From Planctomycetota bacterium (GTDB taxonomy: Bacteria; Planctomycetota; Phycisphaerae; Phycisphaerales; Phycisphaeraceae), in NCBI GenBank assembly GCA_021413865.1, contig JAIOPN010000006.1:123187-187186 (forward strand): DNA of 64,000 bases, in the 5' to 3' direction. The position numbers and the translations under genes are program-made. Shown in pieces: positions 1 to 7,754 of the stretch. The notes beneath the pieces are model-generated. The model saw only the letters and a list, made by a program, of their open reading frames with translations, did no database searches and was not told where the DNA came from. Positions within the stretch are counted from its first letter, which is position 1; each line of letters opens with the position of its first letter.

Positions 1-4
1 CGGA

Positions 5-147
5 GAGCCGCGGGCTGTCAGCCCGCGCGTCTTCGCGTGCGGAAGCATTTTGGCTTCCTGTACGAGGGGAATGCACGGCCGATGCACGCCTGCGTGGGTG
101 TGCACGACGCCGGGGGGCAAGACGCGCGGGCTGTCAGTCCGCGGCTC
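5..147. repeat. REPIN-like doublet: two REP-type palindromes in inverted orientation
   Basis: Positions 5-33 and 119-147 are inverted copies of each other, 29 bp with two mismatches. Each arm is itself palindromic around a core CGCGGGCTGTCAGCCCGCG (the right arm is slightly degenerate). About 85 bp lie between the arms, including a small hairpin near 40-58 (GGAAGC...GCTTCC). No ORF of note is inside. The architecture matches REP doublets (REPINs), nonautonomous elements usually mobilised by a RAYT transposase encoded elsewhere. No such transposase is in this window. The element lies just upstream of tRNA-Lys. Confidence 0.6.
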
Positions 148-198
148 GTCCAGAACTCGCTCGCGTCCGCCCCGCACCGGCCCTACAATGCCCATCCC

Positions 199-271
199 GA
201 CCGGGTAGCTCAGTTGGTAGAGCATCGGCCTTTTAAGCCGTGGGTCGCGGGTTCGAATCCCGCCCCGGTCA
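199..271 (+). tRNA. tRNA-Lys (anticodon UUU)
   Basis: The full cloverleaf can be read. The acceptor stem is GACCGGG (199-205) with CCCGGTC (264-270), and A271 is the discriminator. The D arm is GCTC/GAGC with the GG pair in its loop. The anticodon loop is CTTTTAA, giving anticodon TTT. The T arm contains GGTTCGAATCC. The 3' CCA is not encoded, as the sequence continues ATTG, so it must be added by tRNA nucleotidyltransferase. A -10-like TACAAT lies at 184-189, about 10 bases before the mature 5' end. Confidence 0.95.
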
Positions 272-353
272 TTGCACTTCATCCGACAACGGCCTGCGAA
301 CCGAGGACGCCCGACCTCAACCCGGTATGATCGCACCTCCAGAGAAGAAACCC

Positions 354-1928
354 ATGGCCGAAGCCCTGAAATTTTTGGCGCACGGCGGCGCGGTCTCGGC
401 GTCTGCAAGGCCACGGCCCGGTGCACGGCGATCCATCGCGGCGCTGGCGGCGCTGCTGCTCGTGGTGGCGGGCGTCGATCTGCTCTGCATGCCCGCGGGG
501 TTCTCGGCCGGCGACCCCCCAATCTGGCGCGAAGAGGCCAAGGCGGTGCTGCGTGGGCAACTCTCCGTTGACAGCAGATTGATAGACACGTTTGGAAAGA
601 ACGGTGAGTACCTTGTTCAAAATACCAGGAACGCGCGGTGGTATTCAAAGTACGGAATTGTCAATTCGCTCATGGCGCTGCCGCCGATGCTCATTGATCG
701 CTGGGTCGCGGGCGCGCTGCGGCCGATGGGCGTGGAGCCGGACCTATGGATCTTCAATCTCTACCAGATATTCCTGAGCCTGCTCGTCTGTGCCGTGCTC
801 TACCGTCTGACGGGCTGGTACACGCCGCGGATCACGACGCGGGTGTTGTATGTGCTGGCGGTGTTCTACGGGACGTACTTCTGGTACTACCAGCGGGCGC
901 AGAGCTCGGAGGTGTACCAGGTTCTGTTTTTCACGGCATTCTTCTCGTTCTTTGTGGGTTATCTGCGGAAGCTATGGCGGACCGAGGGCCGACCGGGGTG
1001 GGGCGGCGGCGCGGGGCTGCTGGCGGCGTGGCTCTTCGTGGGGGTGCTGGTGCTGACGCGGATTCTTTTCGGGCTGCTGATCCCCGCCATGATCGTGGCG
1101 GCGGTGGCGGTCATTTGGCGGCTCGGCCCGGTGCGGCGGTGGGGCGTGCTGCTACGGCAGGTGGGGCTGCTGGCGGGACCGCCGTGCGTGATCGTCGGGG
1201 TGCTGGGGTGGATCAACTGGGTGAAATTCGGCTCACCACTTTTGACCGGTTACCACGTGTCGCACCTCTCGGACAGCGTGCCGCGGGGCCGGCTGTGGGA
1301 CGGCGTGTGGGGCCTGCTGTTTGATATGCAGGGGAGCGTGCTCTGGTATTTCCCGGTGCTGCTCTTCGCCTTGGCGGCGCTGCCGCGGTTCTATCGCAAA
1401 TATAAGATCGACGCGGTCGTGATGGCGGTGGTGGTGGGGGTGTTCGTGTTGGTGCTGGCGAAGATCCCGATATGGCGAGGGGAGTGGACTTATGGGCCGC
1501 GTTATATGCTGTTTGCGCTGCCGGTGCTGGGGCTGCCGTTCCTGACCTGGGTGGATGGCTTGCTGGATGAGCCGCGACGCTGGAAGACATGGGCGGCGGT
1601 GGTGGTGACGGCGGTGACACTGCTCTACTCCGGTTACCTGACGGAGCGGCAGAACCGACTGGATTTTTACATCTACTACCAGGTGAGTATGCCGCTGGAA
1701 GGTCTGTGGGACCGCGACATGGCCCGATCTTTCCTGGACCACCACCTGGGGTGGTTCTGTACCGAGTTGTTGGAACACGAGCAGAATCTGGACGACCTGC
1801 CGTTCATCAAGCAATTGATCCGCCAGGGGCTGCCGCCGACTGCCGTCCGCGAGTACGAGCAGAGGTTGGCGCGGCTGATCGCGAACCGGAATTACTATTG
1901 GTGGCGGCAGGGGCGGCAGGGGCGGTGA
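354..1928 (+). CDS. Polytopic membrane protein, GT-C-like putative glycosyltransferase
   Basis: About 524 residues with a short basic N-terminus, a first membrane helix (roughly residues 24-45) and about ten further hydrophobic segments. The first extracytoplasmic loop carries the acidic stretch WREEAKAVLRG and then YSKYGIVNSLMALP. A later loop contains TYGPRYMLFALP. Both motifs recur in GT39-like and related lipid-linked-sugar glycosyltransferases of the GT-C fold, so a polyprenyl-phosphate-sugar-dependent transferase in the inner membrane is the best guess. No catalytic residue can be proved by eye. The start is taken at 354 because AGAGAAG (341-347) gives a plausible ribosome-binding site. 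The frame stays open upstream into the tRNA, and ATG 327 is a weaker alternative. It stands alone downstream of tRNA-Lys. Confidence 0.6.
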   Translation: MAEALKFLAHGGAVSASARPRPGARRSIAALAALLLVVAGVDLLCMPAGFSAGDPPIWREEAKAVLRGQLSVDSRLIDTFGKNGEYLVQNTRNARWYSKYGIVNSLMALPPMLIDRWVAGALRPMGVEPDLWIFNLYQIFLSLLVCAVLYRLTGWYTPRITTRVLYVLAVFYGTYFWYYQRAQSSEVYQVLFFTAFFSFFVGYLRKLWRTEGRPGWGGGAGLLAAWLFVGVLVLTRILFGLLIPAMIVAAVAVIWRLGPVRRWGVLLRQVGLLAGPPCVIVGVLGWINWVKFGSPLLTGYHVSHLSDSVPRGRLWDGVWGLLFDMQGSVLWYFPVLLFALAALPRFYRKYKIDAVVMAVVVGVFVLVLAKIPIWRGEWTYGPRYMLFALPVLGLPFLTWVDGLLDEPRRWKTWAAVVVTAVTLLYSGYLTERQNRLDFYIYYQVSMPLEGLWDRDMARSFLDHHLGWFCTELLEHEQNLDDLPFIKQLIRQGLPPTAVREYEQRLARLIANRNYYWWRQGRQGR

Positions 1929-1954
1929 GGGCGGGGCCTGTTTTTTCGGCGTGC

Positions 1955-2038
1955 TCACGGCGTCTTGGCGAACTCCTGCGCCGGGTCTTTGCCCTGGAGG
2001 AGCCACATGATCGCGGTCGAGGCGGTGGTGACGCAGCC
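1955..2038 (-). pseudogene. 3' remnant of a duplicated SGNH hydrolase gene
   Basis: Read on the minus strand, this patch encodes the segment STAIMWLLQGKDPAQEFAK and a stop. It aligns without gaps to the last 27 residues of the intact SGNH hydrolase at 2348-2998 (15 of 27 identical, including STAIMWL, GK, PA and EFA). The DNA is also visibly similar. Nothing upstream in the same frame resembles the catalytic part of the enzyme, so this looks like a truncated tandem copy rather than a gene. Confidence 0.75.
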
Positions 2039-2075
2039 TGTAGGCTGTGGGGCTAGATATTGAAGGGTGCTCGAT

Positions 2076-2336
2076 ATGGCTTGGAATCCAACACACAAAC
2101 GCTTAGCTCTTGCCGGCGGCGTCGCGATCATCGCAGCGGCGGTAGCAAACTGCGTATAAGTGTTCTTCTTTGACCCCGACAAAGCGGCGAAAGCGGGAGA
2201 CTTCGTCCTGATCCGCATGAACCTCGCGTTAGCGATCGCGCTTCTGCTGATCGTCGTCCTAGGCGCGATTGCTTGTCTCGCGGGGATTCTGCTGCATTGG
2301 CGGGCGGCCGCAAATACCGGACAATCGAAAATATAA
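2076..2336 (+). pseudogene. Small two-helix membrane protein ORF with an in-frame TAA
   Basis: From ATG 2076, preceded by GAAGGG at 2062-2067, the frame encodes a 27-residue piece with a hydrophobic run (LALAGGVAIIAAAVA), then TAA at 2157-2159. The same frame then continues directly with GTG 2160 for 58 residues (FFFDPDKAAKAGDFVLI, then a strong membrane helix of about 24 residues, then a polar tail) to TAA 2334. Read through, the product would be an 86-residue protein with two membrane segments and a short acidic/basic loop. Two readings fit: a gene killed by one nonsense change, or two separate tiny peptides, the second starting at GTG 2160. I do not recognise the family. Confidence 0.45.
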
Positions 2337-2347
2337 ATCGGCGTCCC

Positions 2348-2998
2348 TCACCCCCTCCGTGCAAACTCCTCCGCCGGATTCTTCCCCTCGATCAGCCACA
2401 TGATCGCCGTCGACGTCACCGAGACGTAGGCCGTCTGGCCCGCGCCGGTGAGGTGGACGCCGTCGTCGTTGACCAGCGCGGTCCAGGGCGTTTCGCCCAG
2501 TTGAAAAACCTTCGCCATGTCGAGGAAGACCGCGCCGGCGTTCCGCGCGGCGGCCTCGGCACGGTCGGTGTAGACGGCGCGGGCCTGGTCGTAGGCGAGC
2601 CCAGTCGGCAGGATGGTGATGCGGTTGGCGCGGTGGTTGCCGTACACCAGCACCTTCGCGTTCAGCTCTTTCATGCAGCGCGTGGCCATGTGTTCGAGGT
2701 GGGCCTGGAACTCGTCGGGGGTGCTCAGCGGGAGCGCGCCGCGCGAGCCGTCGTGGCGCATGTCGTTGAAGCCGAACTGGATGATGACGACATTGGGCTT
2801 GTGGGCGGCGACCTTCTCGTCGAACTGCTCGCGGGCCTTGGCGGCGGGCATGCCGCCGATGCCGGAGTTGACCATGCGGATGGTCTGGCCGGTGTTCTGC
2901 GCGACGTTGTGCGAGAACTCCACCTGCTGCGGCCAGCCCGACGCGGCGATCGAATCCCCCCACACCACCACGACCCAGGGTTCATTCGGCTGCGACAT
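2348..2998 (-). CDS. SGNH/GDSL-family hydrolase (esterase/acetylesterase-like)
   Basis: 216 residues. The SGNH blocks are in order: WGDSIAASG (nucleophile Ser16), the block II glycine in SGIGG, GFND (block III), and DGVHLTGAG near the C-terminus, supplying the Asp/His pair. This is the lysophospholipase L1/TesA-like esterase fold, and the substrate is unknown. No signal peptide is evident from the chosen start. ATG 2998 is preferred because AAAGGA lies 7-8 bases upstream; the frame is open further upstream without a better site. It is divergent from the GNAT gene at 3042, with only 43 bp for both promoters. A truncated copy of its 3' end lies at 1955-2038. Confidence 0.8.
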   Translation of the reverse strand: MSQPNEPWVVVVWGDSIAASGWPQQVEFSHNVAQNTGQTIRMVNSGIGGMPAAKAREQFDEKVAAHKPNVVIIQFGFNDMRHDGSRGALPLSTPDEFQAHLEHMATRCMKELNAKVLVYGNHRANRITILPTGLAYDQARAVYTDRAEAAARNAGAVFLDMAKVFQLGETPWTALVNDDGVHLTGAGQTAYVSVTSTAIMWLIEGKNPAEEFARRG

Positions 2999-3041
2999 GA
3001 TTTGATCCTTTATTAGAACGGGGCGCTGGTAATCTATCCGC

Positions 3042-3650
3042 ATGTCTTCAACCCCAACGCCCACGATCCCCACCGAACGCATCCAGCCGCAGCTCGTCAT
3101 GTGGCGGCCGTCGATCGACGCGCTCGACCCCGTGAAGCTCGCGCCGGGCTACGCGATCCGCCACTGGCGGCCCGATGACGGTCCCGCGTGGGAGAACGTC
3201 ATCCTGCACACCTTCGGCGGTACGCCGAACTTCGAGACCGGTATGCGCGCCGACCCCGCCTTCAGGCCCGAGCGTGTGCTGCTGGTGATGCGGGGTGACA
3301 CCGCCGTCGCCACTGCCTCCGCATGGCACATCCCGAAATACGGCATGGAGACCGGCTACCTCCACATGGTCGCCACGCTTCCCGACCACCAGGGCAAGGG
3401 CCTGGGCGCGGCCGTCTCGCTCACGGCCATGCACCACATGCGCGGCGAGGCCCGCCGCTCCGCCATGCTGCAGACCGACGACTTCCGCCTCCCCGCGGTC
3501 AAGGCGTACCTCCGCCTGGGCTTCGAACCGCTGCTCATCCACGAGAACCAGCGCGACCGCTGGCGCAATGTGTTGACGCACATCGGCCGCGCGGAGTGCA
3601 TCCCACAATTCAAGGCGCAGCTCGAAGCGCCGGTGCGTGTGTTCGGGTGA
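3042..3650 (+). CDS. GNAT-family N-acetyltransferase
   Basis: 202 residues. The N-terminal half begins YAIRHWRPDDGPAW, a usual GNAT beta1-alpha1 start. The acetyl-CoA binding motif A is PDHQGKGLGAAVS, of the Q/R-x-x-G-x-G type. The tail contains AYLRLGFEPLL, the motif B region common to the family. It would transfer an acyl group from acyl-CoA to an amine, but the acceptor cannot be inferred. There is no strong ribosome-binding site before ATG 3042. It is divergent from the SGNH hydrolase and convergent with kdpE, whose stop is only 15 bp away. Confidence 0.8.
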   Translation: MSSTPTPTIPTERIQPQLVMWRPSIDALDPVKLAPGYAIRHWRPDDGPAWENVILHTFGGTPNFETGMRADPAFRPERVLLVMRGDTAVATASAWHIPKYGMETGYLHMVATLPDHQGKGLGAAVSLTAMHHMRGEARRSAMLQTDDFRLPAVKAYLRLGFEPLLIHENQRDRWRNVLTHIGRAECIPQFKAQLEAPVRVFG

Positions 3651-3665
3651 GGCAGATTGGACGTG

Positions 3666-4358
3666 TCACTCGCTCGCGAGCCGGTAGCCCACGCCCTGTT
3701 CGGTGAGCAGGTAGCGCGGGCGTGAGGGGTTTTCCTCGATCTTGTGACGCAGGTTGGCCATGAAGACGCGGAGGTAGTGCGTCTCGTTTTCGCTGGGCGG
3801 GCCCCAGACCTCTCGAAGAAGGTAGGAGTGCGTGAGCACCTTGCCCGCGTGTTTGACCAGCGTGGTGAGCAGGCGGTACTCGATGGGGGTGAGGCGGACC
3901 TCGCGCTGGCCGACGAACACGCGGCGGGCGACACGGTCCACCTTGAGATCGGCGACGGTGAAGAGGGGGCTCTGGTCGTCGGGCCTGGCGGCGTGGCGGA
4001 GGGCGACGCGGATGCGTGCCAGCAATTCGCCGACGCTGAAGGGTTTGGTGAGGTAGTCGTCGGCGCCCAGGTCGAGCGCGGCGACCTTGTCTTTTTCCTG
4101 CCCGCGTGCCGAGAGGACGATGATCGGGGTGCTCGACCAGTCGCGCACCTGCCGCGTGACCTCGAGCCCGTCCATGTCCGGCAGGCCCAGGTCGAGGATG
4201 ATCAGGTCGGGCGGCTGCATGGCCGCCTGCGCCAGGCCCGCCTTGCCGGTCTCCGCCTCGGTCAGGCGGTAGCCGTGCTCGGTGAGCGACGTGTGGAGGA
4301 ACCGCCTGATCTGCGGCTCGTCTTCGATGAGCAGGATGATCGGCTGGTCTTCAGGCAT
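3666..4358 (-). CDS. kdpE: KdpE, OmpR/PhoB-family response regulator of potassium uptake
   Basis: 230 residues. The receiver domain (1-120) has IEDE, phospho-acceptor Asp56 in LIILDLGLPD, and conserved Lys105 in LTKPFSVG. A winged-helix DNA-binding domain follows (about 130-230), containing LTPIEYRLL and the C-terminal VGYRLA typical of KdpE. The start ATG 4358 overlaps the kdpD stop by eight bases (ATGCCTGA), implying translational coupling. It is the last gene of the kdp operon. Its partner is the histidine kinase KdpD. A candidate binding site made of repeated GTCAAG boxes lies upstream of the operon at 12008-12045. Confidence 0.95.
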   Translation of the reverse strand: MPEDQPIILLIEDEPQIRRFLHTSLTEHGYRLTEAETGKAGLAQAAMQPPDLIILDLGLPDMDGLEVTRQVRDWSSTPIIVLSARGQEKDKVAALDLGADDYLTKPFSVGELLARIRVALRHAARPDDQSPLFTVADLKVDRVARRVFVGQREVRLTPIEYRLLTTLVKHAGKVLTHSYLLREVWGPPSENETHYLRVFMANLRHKIEENPSRPRYLLTEQGVGYRLASE

Positions 4359-7101
4359 TGGGTGTAACTCCGTCGGGCTCGCCGCGGGAAGGGTCGAGCG
4401 CGGGCGGCGCGCCATCGACCGGGATCGTGAAACGGAAGACCGCGCCGTGGAGCGGGGGCGTGCGGTTCTGCGCCCAGACGCGGCCGCCGTGGGCCTCGAT
4501 GATAGCCCGGCAGATCGGCAGGCCCAGGCCCGCGCCGCGCTGGCCGTGCGACAGCCCGCCGCGGTAAAACTTCTCGAACACCTTGCGCTCCTCGCCCGGT
4601 TCGAGCCCGGGACCCGAGTCGGCGACCTCCACGACCACCTGCCCGTCCGCCGCGCGGGCCGTCACCTCGATCGGCGAATCGGCGGGCGTGTACTTGATCG
4701 CGTTCTCGATCAAGTGGATCAGCGCCTGCTCCAGCAGCACCCCGTCCACCGCCACCATGGGCAGATCGCCGGGGATATTCGTCTCCACCGCGCGGCCGGT
4801 CAGGCGTATGTCCATCCGCCCCAGCGCCGAGCCGACGACCTCCTCCAGCGGCTGCCACTGCTTGTTGAGCGCGATGGTGCCGGACTCCAGCCGCGTGATG
4901 TCCAGGAGATTCCCGACCAGCCGGGTGAGCCGCTCGGACTCGTCCTGGATGATGCGGAGCAGCTCACGGCTGGATTCGTCGGCGGGCTTGCGGTCGAGCA
5001 GGCTCGAACTCGCGCCGGTGATGACGGCCAGCGGGGTGCGCAGGTCGTGGGAGACGGAGCTGAGCAGGGAGCTGCGCAGCTTCTCGGTCTCCGCCTGGAC
5101 CTGCGAGGTCCGGGCCTCGTGGGCGAAGCGGTTGCGCTCCACCGCCAGGGCAATCTGGTTGCAGAGCGCATCGAGCAACTGGCGCTGCTCGGGCGCCAGG
5201 AGCTGGGGCGTCTGCGCCGTCTGGATAGCCAGCACGCCGACCGCCTGCCCGCCCGCCATGAGCGGGACGTAGAGCGATTCCGAGGAGGGGAGAGTGTCCG
5301 TGCCGTGGCCCGCGATGCTGCGGTGCTCGAAGACCCATTGCGCGACGGCGACCTCTGAATCCTTGTCGGCGATCTGCGGGTCCGATGGCGCGCGGAGCAT
5401 CAGCCGGCCGTCTTCACCCGGCAGGAGCAACGCCACCCGCGCGTGGAACACGTCGCGCAGGTGCCGCGTCGCGGTGTCCACCAGCGCCGAGGTCCCGCCC
5501 GCCCCTGCGAGCTGCTGGGTCATCTGGTAGAGCGCCTCGGTGCGCCGCTCGCGGTTGCGCGAGGCGTCCACCTGGTCGCGCAGCCGGACCGTGAGCGTGC
5601 CGATCAGCAGCGCCACGCCCAGCATGACCAGGAACGCGATCAGGTACTGCGTGTCGCCCACGGCGAAGGAGAGCCTCGGGTGGACGAAGAAATAATCGAA
5701 CACCGCGACGCTCAGGAACGACGCGTACGCCGACGGCCCGCGCCCGTACCGCGCGGCGATGAAGGCGACCCCGACCAGATAGATCATCAGGAGGTTCGAC
5801 CGGTCCACGTCGTGCCCCCAGCCGTACACCATCAGCCCGACGATCGCCGAGCAGGTCATGATGACCAGCGTGGTCCAGCCGTAGGCGGGCCAGTCAATGC
5901 CGGGCTCGGCAACGGGGGCCGAGTCGTCCACCTCCGGGCCTGCCTCCTCGCCGATGCCGCGCACGACATACAGGTCGATCTCCCCGGTGCGGCGCATCAG
6001 CACGTCGGCGGTGGAGCGGAACAACTGGTCGATCCACCAGGGCCGGTCAGATTTGCCCACGACGATCTTGGAGACGTTGCGCGAGCGGGCGTAGCTGACG
6101 ATCTCGTCGGCGGTGCTCGGGCCGGTGAGCGTGACGGTCTCGGCGCCCAGACGCTCGGCGAGGCGGAAGTGGCGCAGGAGCAGGTTGCGGTCGTGCGCGC
6201 CGATGTCGCGGAGGCGCGGGGTCTCGACGTAGGCGGCGATCAGGTCGGCGTGCAGCGACACGGCCAGCCGCTTGGCCGAGCGGATCACCCGTGCCGACGA
6301 CCGGCTCGGGCTGACGCAGACCAGCACGCGCTCGGCGGTGGGCCAGGTCTTGCGCGTGAACTGCTCCCGCCGCGCGGTGAGCACCTGGTCGCCCACGCGG
6401 TCCGCTGTTTTACGCAGCGCCAGCTCGCGCAGTGCCGTCAGGTTCGGCTTGCGGAAAAACCCCTCCAGGGCGTAACGCGCCTGGTCCGGCACGTACACCT
6501 TCCCCTCCGCCAGCCGCTCGAGCAGCTCGTCGGGCGAGAGGTCCACCAGCTCGATCTCGTCCGCCTCCTCGAAGACGCGGTCGGGCAGCGTCTCGCGCAC
6601 GATCACGCCGCTGATCTGGGCCACCACGTCGTTGAGGCTCTCGAGATGCTGCACGTTGACGGTGGTGTAAACGTCGATGCCCGCCTGGAGGAGTTCCTCG
6701 ATGTCCTGCCAACGTCTGTCGTGGCGCGAGCCCGGTGCGTTGGAGTGCGCCAGCTCGTCCACGAGGATCAGCTCGGGCTTGCGCTTCAGGGCCGCGTCGA
6801 GGTCGAACTCCTTGAGCGTGGTCCCGCGGTACTCGACGATGCGGTGGGGCAGCAGGTCCAGGCCCAGGAGGATCGCCTCCGTCTCTGGCCGGGCGTGCGG
6901 CTCGGCGTAACCGACGACGACGTCCACCCCCTCGCCCGCCTTGGCGCGGCCGGCGGTGAGCATGGCGTAGGTCTTCCCGACCCCCGCCGCCGCGCCGAAG
7001 AATATCTTCAGCTTCCCGCGCCGACGACGCGCCTCCTGCGCCTGCACGTCGGCGAGCAGCGCGTCGGGGTCCGGGCGTTTGTCGTTCTTGTCCGTCGCCA
7101 T
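4351..7101 (-). CDS. kdpD: KdpD, membrane sensor histidine kinase
   Basis: 916 residues, the usual KdpD length. The N-terminal KdpD domain has a Walker A loop GAAAGVGKT (about 36-44) and VDELAHSNAPGSRHDRRWQD. A UspA-like region follows (about 245-370), then four membrane segments (DUF4118, about 405-505), a GAF-like region (about 530-660), a HisKA domain with SVSHDLRTPLAV (phospho-His near 683), and a HATPase with SGPGL and RGAGLGLPI. ATG 7101 is preceded by an in-frame TTG, so the start could move by one codon. It probably senses low potassium or turgor and phosphorylates KdpE. It lies 63 bp after kdpC and overlaps kdpE by eight bases. Confidence 0.96.
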   Translation of the reverse strand: MATDKNDKRPDPDALLADVQAQEARRRRGKLKIFFGAAAGVGKTYAMLTAGRAKAGEGVDVVVGYAEPHARPETEAILLGLDLLPHRIVEYRGTTLKEFDLDAALKRKPELILVDELAHSNAPGSRHDRRWQDIEELLQAGIDVYTTVNVQHLESLNDVVAQISGVIVRETLPDRVFEEADEIELVDLSPDELLERLAEGKVYVPDQARYALEGFFRKPNLTALRELALRKTADRVGDQVLTARREQFTRKTWPTAERVLVCVSPSRSSARVIRSAKRLAVSLHADLIAAYVETPRLRDIGAHDRNLLLRHFRLAERLGAETVTLTGPSTADEIVSYARSRNVSKIVVGKSDRPWWIDQLFRSTADVLMRRTGEIDLYVVRGIGEEAGPEVDDSAPVAEPGIDWPAYGWTTLVIMTCSAIVGLMVYGWGHDVDRSNLLMIYLVGVAFIAARYGRGPSAYASFLSVAVFDYFFVHPRLSFAVGDTQYLIAFLVMLGVALLIGTLTVRLRDQVDASRNRERRTEALYQMTQQLAGAGGTSALVDTATRHLRDVFHARVALLLPGEDGRLMLRAPSDPQIADKDSEVAVAQWVFEHRSIAGHGTDTLPSSESLYVPLMAGGQAVGVLAIQTAQTPQLLAPEQRQLLDALCNQIALAVERNRFAHEARTSQVQAETEKLRSSLLSSVSHDLRTPLAVITGASSSLLDRKPADESSRELLRIIQDESERLTRLVGNLLDITRLESGTIALNKQWQPLEEVVGSALGRMDIRLTGRAVETNIPGDLPMVAVDGVLLEQALIHLIENAIKYTPADSPIEVTARAADGQVVVEVADSGPGLEPGEERKVFEKFYRGGLSHGQRGAGLGLPICRAIIEAHGGRVWAQNRTPPLHGAVFRFTIPVDGAPPALDPSRGEPDGVTPNA

Positions 7102-7164
7102 CAATGACTATCATCCGGCGAATCGGGGATTCCACAACTCATCAAGTCTTCTACGCCCCGTGTT

Positions 7165-7734
7165 TTACCGCCCATCCAGCGCGAGATTCAACTCCAGCAC
7201 GTTCACCCCCGGCTCGCCCAGCACGTGCAGCCCCCGCCGCTGCGTGTGCGCGTGGACCATCTTCCGCACCGCGGCGGGTTCCATCCCGCGCAGGCGCGCG
7301 ACGCGTTCCACCTGGTACTCCGCGGCGGCGGGGCTGATGTGCGGGTCCAGCCCGCTGCCCGAGGCGGTCACCAGGTCCGCCGGCACCGGCGATGTGTTCC
7401 CTGGGTCGGCCGCGCGCAGCGCGGCGAGGCGTGACTTGACGTTTTCCAGCAGCGCCGGGTTCAGCGGGCCGAGGTTCGACCCGCTCGACGCCGCCGCGTT
7501 GTACGCCATCGGCGCCGTTGCCGACGGGCGACCCCAGAAATATTTCGGGTCGTCGAACGGCTGCCCGATCAGCGCCGAGCCGACGGCCTGGCCTCCGCGC
7601 AGGACCAGGCTGCCGTTCGCCTCATGCGGGAAGAGCGCCTGCGCGATCCCCGTCACCGCCAGCGGGTAAACCACGCCGGTCAGCAGGGTCAGCAGGAGTA
7701 ACATCACGATCGCGGAACGAATCTGCTTTAGCAT
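7165..7734 (-). CDS. kdpC: KdpC, potassium-transporting ATPase subunit C
   Basis: 189 residues. One N-terminal membrane helix (about 7-30, [17 protein letters not shown]) is followed by a periplasmic domain. That domain has the family hallmarks [18 protein letters not shown] and [17 protein letters not shown], and a C-terminal [14 protein letters not shown]. KdpC stabilises the KdpFABC complex and helps nucleotide binding by KdpB. Its length is normal (E. coli about 190). It lies 20 bp downstream of kdpB in the same operon. Confidence 0.96.
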   Translation of the reverse strand: MLKQIRSAIVMLLLLTLLTGVVYPLAVTGIAQALFPHEANGSLVLRGGQAVGSALIGQPFDDPKYFWGRPSATAPMAYNAAASSGSNLGPLNPALLENVKSRLAALRAADPGNTSPVPADLVTASGSGLDPHISPAAAEYQVERVARLRGMEPAAVRKMVHAHTQRRGLHVLGEPGVNVLELNLALDGR

Positions 7735-7754
7735 GGCGTATTCTCCAATTTCGA

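Noticed and set aside
5443..7107. A 554-codon plus-strand frame opposite kdpD
   Set aside because: Mirror frame of KdpD, which has all expected domains. The plus-strand product is Arg/His/Val/Asp-biased and unlike any protein.
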